Origin: Nematostella vectensis
Taxonomy: Eukaryota; Cnidaria; Anthozoa; Actiniaria; Edwardsiidae
DNA: 64,000 nucleotides
Direction: 5' to 3'
Assembly (NCBI RefSeq): GCF_932526225.1
Contig: NC_064046.1
Location: 9,759,719-9,823,718 of the forward strand
Positions 1-12,200 of this stretch are shown here, in pieces; within the stretch, counting starts at the first letter, position 1, and each line of letters opens with the position of its first letter. Both the position numbers and the translations under genes were made by a program. Under the pieces are notes generated by a model, which was not told the origin of the DNA, did not search any database, and saw nothing but the letters and a program-made list of their open reading frames with translations.

Positions 1-48
1 ATGCGCTAAATAAGCATAAGAGTAAATCCAAAAGAAAACAGGGAGGGG

Positions 49-183
49 CCAAACATAAGAATTCATGTCAGAGGTGTGGAAAAGTCCACGAACCAGGGAA
101 ATGCTTTGTATACAACAAAACTTGTCACAACTGTCACAAGAAGAATCACTTTCAAGTTATGTGCCGCAGAAACTGTTTACACA
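49..183 (+). pseudogene. Gypsy gag nucleocapsid, two zinc knuckles
   Basis: Two cysteine-histidine knuckles are readable in a frame different from that of the protease just downstream. The first reads CQRCGKVHEPGKC (CX2CX3HX4C, one residue short of the canonical spacing) and the second CHNCHKKNHFQVMC (canonical CX2CX4HX4C). Retroelement nucleocapsids use such knuckles to bind their RNA. The frame change to the protease could be a natural gag-pol frameshift or a mutation; the sequence alone does not decide. Confidence 0.7.
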
Positions 184-237
184 CAAAAGGAAACAGAAAA
201 GGACAGAGATCTTCTTTCTAATGTAATACAGAAAACA

Positions 238-1454
238 CATGAAACCAAAAAGAATGATTGGCTGATACAGGCACAAGTAGAAGGCACAAAGATCAAATTC
301 AAATTGGATACGGGTGCCCAAGTAAATGTCTTACCCCTTAGTGAGTACAAAAAGCTAGTAAACAAGCCTCAAATGAGGCAAACTAAGATGACAATAAGGT
401 CATACACTGGAGAGAAAAAAAGAGAAAAAGATGAAGTGTTTTTTGTCATAGTACTTCAAGAATGTCAAGCAATCTTAGGATTAGAGACATGTGAAAAGTT
501 TAAACTAATAACAATGGTTAATACTGTTATCAAGGACCGTACCATGGGAGATAACAACTATAGTGACAACAACGATCACACATTCAAAGATGAAATAATG
601 AATGAATTTGCTGATGTATTTGAAGGAAGGTATAGGGTGTCTTCCAGTTACAAGATTAAGCTCAAGGATGATGCTAACCCTGTTATACATCCTGCAAGAA
701 CATTTCCTGTGAGTCTGAGCGAAAGGCTAGATAAGGAGCTCAATCGGTTGACCAAGCTGGGAATTGTAAAGAAGATAGAAGAACCAACCGAGTGGGTAAA
801 TTCCCTTGTTATTGTAGAAAAGCCAAATGGAGACCTAAGGCTTTGCTTGGATCCAAAAGATCTAAATCAGTGCAACATCAGCGAGCACTATCGCATTCCA
901 ACAAGAAGTGAAATCACAAAAACATGTCTGGAGCCAAATATTTTTCAAAACTTGATGCGTCATCAGGATTCTGGCAAATTCCCTTAGATGAAGAAAGTTC
1001 TAAGCTCTGCACATTTAACACACCCAATGGCAGATACTGCTTCTCAAGGGTACCATTTGGAATTTCCAGCCCTCCTGAAGTTTTCCATCGTACTATTGCT
1101 CAGTTGTTTGAAGGCATGGACGGTGTTACATCAATTCATGATGATATATTAGTATGGGGAAACACAGTAAGTGAGCATGATGAACGATTGCGTAAGACCC
1201 TATCTAAGGCACAGGGAGTTGGGTTGAAACTCAATGTAAATAAGTGTCGTTTCAGAGTCAAGGAACTGACTTTCCTGGGTGACAAGATCACTACAGAAAG
1301 AGTCCAACCTGATCCTGACAAGGTAAATGCTATACAAGACATGCCCCAACCCACATGTAAAGTCGAGCTACAGAGATACTTCGGAATGGTAAACTACTTA
1401 GACAAGTTTGTACCAAATCTATCTGCCAAGACGGTAGCCCTTAGAAGCTTATAG
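238..1454 (+). pseudogene. Gypsy pol: aspartic protease and reverse transcriptase
   Basis: The protease catalytic motif LDTGAQVNVLP lies near 304-336. The reverse transcriptase begins near 690; palm motifs include SLVIVEKPNGDLRLCLDPKD (802-861), KLDASSGFWQIPL (about 949-987) and, in the active-site block, IHDDILVWG (about 1134-1160). A frameshift near 924-985 separates the first palm block from the second: one frame ends at 987 and the other is open from 924 to 1454. The active-site box keeps the two aspartates, but the usual aromatic residue before them is isoleucine and the next position is histidine, so activity would be doubtful even without the frameshift. Confidence 0.88.
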
Positions 1455-1479
1455 AAGATGCAAATGAGTTTCAGTTGAA

Positions 1480-2120
1480 GCAGAACACGAGGCAGAGTGG
1501 AAGCAGCTGAATGACTTCCTGACCACTGAACCAGTGTTGAAGTTTCATGATCCACTAAGAAAGACGAAGGTGTCATCCGATGCTTCGAAGGATGGTCTAG
1601 GAGCTGTCCTATTGCAAGAGTATGAAGGAACATGGAAGCCGGTTGCATACGCTTCAAGGACTAGACACAGGCAGAGAAAAGATATGCACAGATAGAAAAA
1701 GAGACACTAGGCATGGTCTTTGTATATGAGAAATTTTACGAATATATCTATGGAGTCATAGCAAATGTGATTGCTGAGACCGACCACAAACCCTTGATCG
1801 CCATATCTAAGAAGAATTTAAGCGACACCACTCTCAGAATACAGAGACTCATGTTACGACTTCAAAGATATGTTCTTCAATTTAAATACCTACCAGGAAA
1901 GTTCCTTATTGTAGCTGATACATTGTCAAGAGCTTGCCTCACAGAAACTAACACCACTATTGATATCGATAATGAGGTTGAAATACATGTTAATATGATC
2001 AAAGCTTCTCTTCCAGTGACAGAGAACAGATGGAAAGCCGATGCAACTGCAGCAGACAGAGAACTACAAGATGTAATCAAGGATTTGAACTGTGGTTGGG
2101 AACAAGGGCCATTTCCCAAA
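1480..2120 (+). pseudogene. Gypsy pol: RNase H and connection
   Basis: After a frame change, an RNase H start is visible as VSSDASKDGLGAVLLQ (about 1570-1617) followed by WKPVAYASR (about 1635-1660). The reading frame is lost near 1695 and resumes at 1713, with TDHKPLIAI (about 1780) and the typical RNase H tail LPGKFLIVADTLSRA (about 1891-1935). RNase H degrades the RNA strand during reverse transcription. At least one frameshift breaks this domain. Confidence 0.85.
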
Positions 2121-2195
2121 CCATACTATCACTTCCGTGGTAAGTTAACTGTAGTTGATGGTGTGATACTAAAGGTAATAAGGATTGTTATTCCC

Positions 2196-2640
2196 ACAGC
2201 TCTAAGACAAGACATGTTAAGCATTGTCCACGAAGGCCACATGGGCATTGAGAAATGCAGACGAAGGGCTCGAAAAATTCTTTACTGGCCAAACATGAAT
2301 AAAGATATAGAGAATCTGGTAAGCAAGTGTGGAGTTTGTCAGAAATACAGACACCAACAACAGAAATAACCTCTTGAGCCACATGAGGTACCCAATGAGC
2401 CATGGATGAAAGTAGGTGCTGACCTCTTCCATGTAATGAATTTGATGCTTTTGTGAAGTCATATGGAATTGTACATACTTTTTCTGATCCATACTACCCT
2501 AAAGGAAATGGACAAGCAGGGAAAGGAGTTCCGATTGTAGAAAACTTACTTAAAAAGTCAGGATACATATTTGGCATTGTTCGCCTACAGAAACACACTT
2601 AGCTTGTGGAAAGTCTCCTGTTGAACTTTGATGAATCACA
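2196..2640 (+). pseudogene. Gypsy integrase, core deleted
   Basis: The H2C2 zinc-binding domain is intact: HEGHMGIEKCRRRARKILYW near 2231-2290 and CGVCQKYR near 2331-2354. The catalytic core is not: sequence leading to the first catalytic aspartate (VGADLF, about 2413-2430) runs almost directly into FVKSYGI (about 2451) and DPYYPKGNGQA (about 2488-2520). A large part of the core between them is therefore missing, and the frame is shifted. The element could not integrate by itself. Confidence 0.82.
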
Positions 2641-2819
2641 AGTTGAGAACAAAGCTACCAAGTGCTTCACACTATAAGCCACAAACAGAAACAGTTCTAT
2701 GATATTAAGTCTAAACCAATGAGACCGTTAGTTAAAAACGAGACGGTAAGAATGCGTGAAAAGAATTGCTGGAGCAAGAAAGCTGAGCGATCTGTAAGAA
2801 ACTGACAGATCGCTATTAC

Positions 2820-3065
2820 AAAGTTAAGTCAGAGGATGGTGGAATCTATGTGAGAAATAGTATCCACCTACTACCCACAAAGGATAAGTTTGAAGAGCTT
2901 CCAGTTACTGTTGATGATGAGTCAAGTGCTGGGATGAGTCCAGAAAGCAAGACACAACAGGTGGTAAATACACCTCAGAAAGGTACTGTTGTTGATAAAG
3001 ATCCAGTTGTGCCTAGATCTCAGAGACAAATTAACAAACCACAAAGACTCATTGAAGAATTCTAG
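2820..3065 (+). pseudogene. Gypsy integrase C-terminal tail
   Basis: An open stretch follows the integrase. It contains YKVKSEDGGIYVRNSIHLLP, which fits the end of the integrase C-terminal (chromodomain-like or GPY/F-like) region, then a polar tail rich in Ser, Thr, Pro and Lys ending in INKPQRLIEEF and a stop at 3063-3065. Such low-complexity polar tails are common at the pol end of metazoan Gypsy elements. Confidence 0.6.
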
Positions 3066-3244
3066 ACATGTTTAATAGAACATGAACATTTCTGAACACT
3101 GAGCATTAGTTGTTGTTGAGTCCATTAGACTTCGTTACAGTTGTTATTTAGTTATGATATTTTTTCTAAAAGGGAAAGATGGAATGATATGTCACGCTAT
3201 GCTCACCAGGCGGTCGTTTGTCTGACTCGTGAATAACTAAACAT

Positions 3245-6200
3245 TACAACTCTTCTTCCTAATGAAGGAGGAAGAAGTTAAGGAGAGGAGTGAAAAGAAA
3301 ATCCATAAAGTCGTGTAAAAGTCAAAGGTAATTTCTGGGTTATAAAATTGAGAAAATGAAAGGTGTTAAATGCTGTAGTTAGAAACATCTTTGTTATTGT
3401 TCTCATTGAATACTGGAAAACAAATAGGTGAAGAAATCTTGAAATTTAATCCAAGCACAATCCTAAATTTTGTGAAAGCCTCCCCAAAACAGCCAATGAA
3501 AATTTTGCTTTCTTGCTAGATATTGCTAGGATGACAGAAAGATGACCGAAGACCTTCAAGTACTTCATGTTAAAAAATGTGACTTTTTCAAGACAACTAT
3601 CCCCGTTTTACAAATTTTAGCACTTTCTTCATTTTACTACATATTAACTATCCCCTTTTGTGCAAAGAGGCCGGCAAAACTCCTGGAACAAAATTTCTAC
3701 ATTTTCTCATTTTAAGTTTGATAAAAAATCACTTCAAAACAAACCCCTTAAAGTAAAACAAAAATAACTTCAACCCATTTTGATTTTCTAGCCTCGCTTC
3801 GATTTGTGATCATCAACTTAAATCTTAACACTAAATTTCAATTTTACCATTTAACGTTCGCACTTACCGGCGATGGGATGAATGCTGCTCTCAGTTTCTC
3901 TATAATCGGAAGAATAATGTCATTAAGACTTTGTTTCGTGGTTAAAAACAACCTTTTAATAATTCATCCGAAGTTTTTTTTTATACAACGTGTGACGAAG
4001 TTTAAGTAGTCCCTCTACAATTTATTCTAGTGTATAGGCAACGCTACAAAGTCAATATCTATAGCCGACTTCCATAATAATCAAACCCTTTACGTTTGGT
4101 TCCCCTCAAGACAAATTAGAACTAAATTTCCACTGGCTATGAAACGATGAGCAAATGTTCGTATAAAACTGATGTCGTGAGGGGGTAATCGAGGGAATGG
4201 ATGAAGAATATCCTGCAGTTTTGGGACCGTTACTCCCTACCGCTGAGAATTCGTTTTAGTTTTCAAAATTAAAGCCATCGGTCTATGACAATCTTGCATT
4301 GGACCCTTCCCACCCAAAACTGATGCATTTTCTTTTCTCTTTTTGCTATTCGGCTTCGCTTTCTTTAAAAAAAAAACAACCTCAAATGCCTTTAGTGCTC
4401 CCGATAACTACTTATACGTAGCTTTAGATCATTTGAAATACGAAGCGTTTAGGCTGCGTTATTCGAATGTTTTCTTTCACTGACAACAAAACCTTGAGCA
4501 ATTTTCAAATTACTCTTCTTCCTGATGAAGGAGAAAGATGTTATAAGGAATAGATTGTAAAGAAAACTCGATTGACCCCAAAAAGTCGTACAAACGTCAA
4601 GGCAATTTCTGAGTTTGAATTGAGAAAAGGATAAGGTGTAAAATGCCGTAGTTAGCACCACTTTTTTTTACGTTCTCATTGAATACTGGAAAACAAAAAA
4701 GTGAAGAAATCTTAAAAACAGCAAATGGAAATTGTGCTTTCTTGCTAGATATTGCTAGGATGACAGAAACTTTTATTGGTAAGATCGCTAAAGACCGAAG
4801 ACCTTCAAGTACTTCATGTTAAAAAATGTGACTTTTTCAAGAAAACTATCACCGTTTTACAAATTTTAGCACTTTCTTAATTTTACTAAATATTAATTAT
4901 CCCCTTTTGTGCAAAAGGAGAATAAAAATCGGCAAAACTCCTGTAACTAAATTTCTACATTCTCATTTTAAGTTTGATCAAAAAATCAATTCAAAACAAA
5001 CCCCTTTAAGTAAAACAAAAATAATCTCAAACCATTTTGATTTTCTAGCTTCGCTTCGATTTGTGATCATCAACTTAAATCTTTACACTAAATTTCAATT
5101 TTACCATCTAACGTTCGCACTTACCGGCGATGGGATGAATGCTGCTCTCAGTTTCTCTATAATCGGAAGAATAATGTCATCAAGTTTGTTTCGTGGTTAA
5201 AAACAACCTTTTAATAATTCATTCGAAGTTTTTTTTGTACAACGTGTGACGAAGTTTAAGTTGTCCCACTACAATTTATCCTAGTGTATAGGCAACGCTA
5301 CAAAGTCAATATCTATAGCCGACTTCCATAATAATCAAACCCTTTACGTTTGATTCCCCTCAAGACAAATTAGAACTAAATTTCCACTGGCTATGAAACG
5401 ATGAGCAAATTTTCGTATAAAACTGATGTCGTGAGGGGGTAATCGAGGGAATGGATAAAGAATATCCTGCAGTTTTGGGACCGTTACTCCCTACAGCTGA
5501 GAATTCGCTTTAGTTTTCAAAATTGAAGCCATCGGTCTATGACAATCTTGCATTGCAAGAAATAAGAAAAATACAAATCTCTGCATCTAGGACCCTTCTC
5601 ACCCAAAATTGATGCATTTTCTTTTCTCTTTTTGCTATTCGGCTTCGCTTTCTTTAAATAAACCAACCTCAAATGCCTTTAGTGCTCCCGATAACTACTT
5701 ATTCGTAGCTTTAGATCATTTGAAATACGAAGCGTTTAGGCTGCGTAATTCGAATGTTTTCTTTCACTGACAACAAAACCTTGAGCAAATTTTCAAATTA
5801 CTCTTCTTCCTGATGAAGGAGAAAGATGTTATAAGGAATAGATTGTAAAGAAAACTCGATTGACCCCAAAAAGACGTCAAGGCAATTTCTGAGTTTGAAT
5901 TGAGAAAAGGATAAGGTGTAAAATGCCGTAGTTAGCAACACTTTTTTTATTGTTCTCATTGAATACAGGAAAACAAATAAGTGAAGAAATCTTGAAAACA
6001 GCCAATGGAAATGGTGCTTTCTTGCTAGATATTGCTAGGATGACAGAAACTTTTATTGGTAAGATCGCTAAAGACCGAAGACCTTCAAGTACTTCATGTT
6101 AAAAAATGAGACTTTTTCAAGAAAACTATCACCGTTTTACAAAGCACTTTCTTCATTTTACTACATATTAATTATCCCCTTTTGTGCAAAAGGAGAATAA

Positions 6201-9200
6201 AAATCGGCAAAACTCCTGTAACTAAATTTCTACATTCTCATTCTAAGTTTGATCAAAAATCAATTCAAAACAAACCCCTTTAAGTAAAACAAAAATAATC
6301 TCAACCCATTTTGATTTTCTAGCTTCGCTTCGATTTGTGATCATCAACTTAAATCTTTACACTAAATTTCAATTTTACCATCTAACGTTCGCACTTACCG
6401 GCGATGAGATGAATGCTGCTTTCAGTTTCTCTATAATCGGAAGAATAATGTCATTTAAGACTTTGCTTCGTGGTTAAAACAAACCTCTTAATAATTCATT
6501 CAAAATTTCTTTACAATGTGTGACGAAGTTAGTTAGGTCCCTCTACAATTAATCCTAGTGTTTAGGCAACGCTACAAAGTCAATATCTATAGCCGACTTC
6601 CATAATAATCAAACCCTTTACGTTTGGTTCCCCTCAAGACAAATTAGAACTAAATTTCCACTGGCTATGAAACGATGAGCAAATTTTCGTATAAAACTGA
6701 TGTCGTGAGGGGGTAATCGAGGGAATGGATGAAGAATATCCTGCAGTTTTGGGACCGTTACTCCCTACAGCTGAGAATTCGCTTTAGTTTTCAAAATTGA
6801 AGCCATCGGTCTATGACAATCTTGCATTGCAAGAAATAAGAAAAATACAAATCTCTGCATCTAGGACCCTTCTCACCCAAAATTGATGCATTTTCTTTTC
6901 TCTTTTTGCTATGCGGCTTCGCTTTCTTTAAATAAACCAACCTCAAATGCCTTTAGTGCTCCAGATAACTACTTTTTCGTAGCTTTAGATCATTTGAAAT
7001 ACGAAGCGTTTAGGCTGCGTAATTCGAATGTTTTCTTTCACTGACAACAAAACCTTGAGCAAATTTTCAAATTACTCTTCTTCCTGATGAAGGAGAAAGA
7101 TGTTATAAGGAATAGATTGTAAAGAAAACTCGATTGACCCCAAAAAGACGTCAAGGCAATTTCTGAGTTTGAATTGAGAAAAGGATAAGGTGTAAAATGC
7201 CGTAGTTAGCAACACTTTTTTTATTGTTCTCATTGAATACTGGAAAACAAATAAGTTAAGAAATCTTGAAAACAGCCAATGGAAATGGTGCTTTCTTGCT
7301 AGATATTGCTAGGATGACAGAAACTTTTATTGGTAAGATCGCTAAAGACCGAAGACCTTCAAGTACTTCATGTTAAAAAATGAGACTTTTTCAAGAAAAC
7401 TATCACCGTTTTACAAAGCACTTTCTTCATTTTACTACATATTAATTATCCCCTTTTGTGCAAAAGGAGAATAAAAATCGGCAAAACTCCTGTAACTAAA
7501 TTTCTACATTCTAATTCTAAGTTTGATCAAAAATCAATTCAAAACAAACCCCTTTAAGTAAAACAAAAATAATCTCAACCCATTTTGATTTTCTAGCTTC
7601 GCTTCGATTTGTGATCATCAACTTAAATCTTTACACTAAATTTCAATTTTACCATCTAACGTTCGCATTTACCGGCGATGAGATGAATGCTGCTTTCAGT
7701 TTCTCTATAATCGGAAGAATAATGTCATTTAAGACTTTGCTTCGTGGTTAAAACAAACCTCTTAATAATTCATTCAAAATTTCTTTACAATGTGTGACGA
7801 AGTTAGTTAGGTCCCTCTACAATTAATCCTAGTGTTTAGGCAACGCTACAAAGTCAATATCTATAGCCGACTTCCATAATAATCAAACCCTTTACGTTTG
7901 GTTCCCCTCAAGACAAATTAGAACTAAATTTCCACTGGCTATGAAACGATGAGCAAATTTTTGTATAAAACTGATGTCGTCAGGGGGTAATCGAGGGAAT
8001 GGATGAAGAATATCCTGCAATTTTGGGACCATTACTCCCTACAGCTGAGAATTCGTTTTAGTTTTCGAAATTGAAGCCATCGGTCTATGACAATCTTGCA
8101 TTGCAAGAAATAAGAAAAATACAAATCTCTGCATCTAGGACCCTTCTCACCCAAAATTGATGCATTTTCTTTTCTCTTTTTGCTATGCGGCTTCGCTTTC
8201 TTTAAATAAACCAACCTCAAATGCCTTTAGTGCTCCCGGTAACTACTTATACGTAGCTTTAGATCATTTGAAATACGAAGCGTTTAGGTTGCGTAATTCG
8301 AATGTTTTCTTTCACTGACAACAAAACCTTGAGCAATTTTCAAATTACTCTTCTTCCTGATGAAGGAGAAAGATGTTATAAGGAATAGATTGTAAAGAAA
8401 ACTCGATTGACCCCAAAAAGACGTCAAGGCAATTTCTGAGTTTGAATTGAGAAAAGGATAAGGTGTAAAATGCCGTAGTTAGCAACACTTTTTTTTATTG
8501 TTCCCATTGAATACTGGAAAACAAAGAAAGTGAAGAAATCTTGAAAACAGCCAATGGAAATCGTGCTTTCTTGCTAGATATTGCTAGGATGACAGAAACT
8601 TCTTATTGGTAAGATCGCTAAAGACCGAAGACCTTCAAGTACTTCATGTTAACAAAATGAGACTTTTTCAAGAAAACTATCACCGTTTTACAAAGCACTT
8701 TCTTCATTTTACTACATATTAATTATCCCCTTTTGTGCAAAAGGAGAATAAAAATCGGCAAAACTCCTGTAACTAAATTTCTACATTCTCATTTTAAGTT
8801 TGATCAAAAATCACTTCAAAACAAACCCCTTGAAATAAAACAAATATAATCTCAACCCATTTTGATTTTCTAGCCTCGCTTCGATTTGTGACATCAACTT
8901 AAATCTTAACACTAAATTTCAATTTTACCATCTAACGTTCGCACTTACAGGCGATGGGATGAATGCTGCTCTCAGTTTCTCTATAATCGGAAGAATAATG
9001 TCATCAAGTTTGTTTCGTGGTTAAAAACAACCTTTTAATAATTCATTCGAAGTTTTTTTTGTACAACGTGTGACGAAGTTTAAGTTGTCCCACTACAATT
9101 TATCCTAGTGTATAGGCAACGCTACAAAGTCAATATCTATAGCCGACTTCCATAATAATCAAACCCTTTACGTTTGATTCCCCTCAAGACAAATTAGAAC

Positions 9201-12200
9201 TAAATTTCCACTGGCTATGAAACGATGAGCAAATTTTCGTATAAAACTGATGTCGTGAGGGGGTAATCGAGGGAATGGATAAAGAATATCCTGCAGTTTT
9301 GGGACCGTTACTCCCTACAGCTGAGAATTCGCTTTAGTTTTCAAAATTGAAGCCATCGGTCTATGACAATCTTGCATTGCAAGAAATAAGAAAAATACAA
9401 ATCTCTGCATCTAGGACCCTTCTCACCCAAAATTGATGCATTTTCTTTTCTCTTTTTGCTATTCGGCTTCGCTTTCTTTAAATAAACCAACCTCAAATGC
9501 CTTTAGTGCTCCCGATAACTACTTATTCGTAGCTTTAGATCATTTGAAATACGAAGCGTTTAGGCTGCGTAATTCGAATGTTTTCTTTCACTGACAACAA
9601 AACCTTGAGCAAATTTTCAAATTACTCTTCTTCCTGATGAAGGAGAAAGATGTTATAAGGAATAGATTGTAAAGAAAACTCGATTGACCCCAAAAAGACG
9701 TCAAGGCAATTTCTGAGTTTGAATTGAGAAAAGGATAAGGTGTAAAATGCCGTAGTTAGCAACACTTTTTTTATTGTTCTCATTGAATACAGGAAAACAA
9801 ATAAGTGAAGAAATCTTGAAAACAGCCAATGGAAATGGTGCTTTCTTGCTAGATATTGCTAGGATGACAGAAACTTTTATTGGTAAGATCGCTAAAGACC
9901 GAAGACCTTCAAGTACTTCATGTTAAAAAATGAGACTTTTTCAAGAAAACTATCACCGTTTTACAAAGCACTTTCTTCATTTTACTACATATTAATTATC
10001 CCCTTTTGTGCAAAAGGAGAATAAAAATCGGCAAAACTCCTGTAACTAAATTTCTACATTCTCATTCTAAGTTTGATCAAAAATCAATTCAAAACAAACC
10101 CCTTTAAGTAAAACAAAAATAATCTCAACCCATTTTGATTTTCTAGCTTCGCTTCGATTTGTGATCATCAACTTAAATCTTTACACTAAATTTCAATTTT
10201 ACCATCTAACGTTCGCACTTACCGGCGATGAGATGAATGCTGCTTTCAGTTTCTCTATAATCGGAAGAATAATGTCATTTAAGACTTTGCTTCGTGGTTA
10301 AAACAAACCACTTAATAATTCATTCAAAATTTCTTTACAATGTGTGACGAAGTTAGTTAGGTCCCTCTACAATTAATCCTAGTGTTTAGGCAACGCTACA
10401 AAGTCAATATCTATAGCCGACTTCCATAATAATCAAACCCTTTACGTTTGGTTCCCCTCAAGACAAATTAGAACTAAATTTCCACTGGCTATGAAACGAT
10501 GAGCAAATTTTTGTATAAAACTGATGTCGTCAGGGGGTAATCGAGGGAATGGATGAAGAATATCCTGCAATTTTGGGACCATTACTCCCTACAGCTGAGA
10601 ATTCGTTTTAGTTTTCGAAATTGAAGCCATCGGTCTATGACAATCTTGCATTGCAAGAAATAAGAAAAATACAAATCTCTGCATCTAGGACCCTTCTCAC
10701 CCAAAATTGATGCATTTTCTTTTCTCTTTTTGCTATGCGGCTTCGCTTTCTTTAAATAAACCAACCTCAAATGCCTTTAGTGCTCCCGGTAACTACTTAT
10801 ACGTAGCTTTAGATCATTTGAAATACGAAGCGTTTAGGTTGCGTAATTCGAATGTTTTCTTTCACTGACAACAAAACCTTGAGCAATTTTCAAATTACTC
10901 TTCTTCCTGATGAAGGAGAAAGATGTTATAAGGAATAGATTGTAAAGAAAACTCGATTGACCCCAAAAAGACGTCAAGGCAATTTCTGAGTTTGAATTGA
11001 GAAAAGGATAAGGTGTAAAATGCCGTAGTTAGCAACACTTTTTTTTATTGTTCCCATTGAATACTGGAAAACAAAGAAAGTGAAGAAATCTTGAAAACAG
11101 CCAATGGAAATCGTGCTTTCTTGCTAGATATTGCTAGGATGACAGAAACTTCTTATTGGTAAGATCGCTAAAGACCGAAGACCTTCAAGTACTTCATGTT
11201 AACAAAATGAGACTTTTTCAAGAAAACTATCACCGTTTTACAAAGCACTTTCTTCATTTTACTAAATATTAATTATCCCCTTTTGTGCAAAAGGAGAATA
11301 AAAATCGGCAAAACTCCTGTAACTAAATTTCTACATTCTCATTTTAAGTTTGATCAAAAATCACTTCAAAACAAACCCCTTGAAATAAAACAAATATAAT
11401 CTCAACCCATTTTGATTTTCTAGCCTCGCTTCGATTTGTGACATCAACTTAAATCTTAACACTAAATTTCAATTTTACCATCTAACGTTCGCACTTACAG
11501 GCGATGGGATGAATGCTGCTCTCAGTTTCTCTATAATCGGAAGAATAATGTCATCAAGTTTGTTTCGTGGTTAAAAACAACCTTTTAATAATTCATTCGA
11601 AGTTTTTTTTGTACAACGTGTGACGAAGTTTAAGTTGTCCCACTACAATTTATCCTAGTGTATAGGCAACGCTACAAAGTCAATATCTATAGCCGACTTC
11701 CATAATAATCAAACCCTTTACGTTTGATTCCCCTCAAGACAAATTAGAACTAAATTTCCACTGGCTATGAAACGATGAGCAAATTTTCGTATAAAACTGA
11801 TGTCGTGAGGGGGTAATCGAGGGAATGGATAAAGAATATCCTGCAGTTTTGGGACCGTTACTCCCTACAGCTGAGAATTCGCTTTAGTTTTCAAAATTGA
11901 AGCCATCGGTCTATGACAATCTTGCATTGCAAGAAATAAGAAAAATACAAATCTCTGCATCTAGGACCCTTCTCACCCAAAATTGATGCATTTTCTTTTC
12001 TCTTTTTGCTATTCGGCTTCGCTTTCTTTAAATAAACCAACCTCAAATGCCTTTAGTGCTCCCGATAACTACTTATTCGTAGCTTTAGATCATTTGAAAT
12101 ACGAAGCGTTTAGGCTGCGTAATTCGAATGTTTTCTTTCACTGACAACAAAACCTTGAGCAAATTTTCAAATTACTCTTCTTCCTGATGAAGGAGAAAGA

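Larger units (their letters stand above)
1..3235 (+). mobile_element. Ty3/Gypsy LTR retrotransposon, 3' part, decayed
   Basis: The order of domains is nucleocapsid zinc knuckles, aspartic protease, reverse transcriptase, RNase H and integrase, which is the Ty3/Gypsy order. The left end runs off the window, so most of gag and the 5' LTR are not seen. The pol reading frame is broken several times (near 180, near 950, after 1450, near 1700 and after 2369) and the integrase core has an internal deletion, so this copy is dead. A purine-rich stretch near 3168-3181 followed by a TGGAATGATATG start looks like a polypurine tract and the first bases of a 3' LTR. That LTR is cut off within about 60 bases by the satellite array. 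Clade below Ty3/Gypsy is not assigned. Confidence 0.9.

Noticed and set aside
8340..8375. Second hammerhead ribozyme in the satellite (CTGATGA...GAAA)
   Set aside because: Only four bases separate the two core strings, leaving no stem II, and stems I and III do not pair.
8032..10770. Identical 62-codon minus-strand frames repeated at 2,550 bp
   Set aside because: They are part of the satellite and are closed in the other monomers, so identity reflects recent duplication rather than coding.
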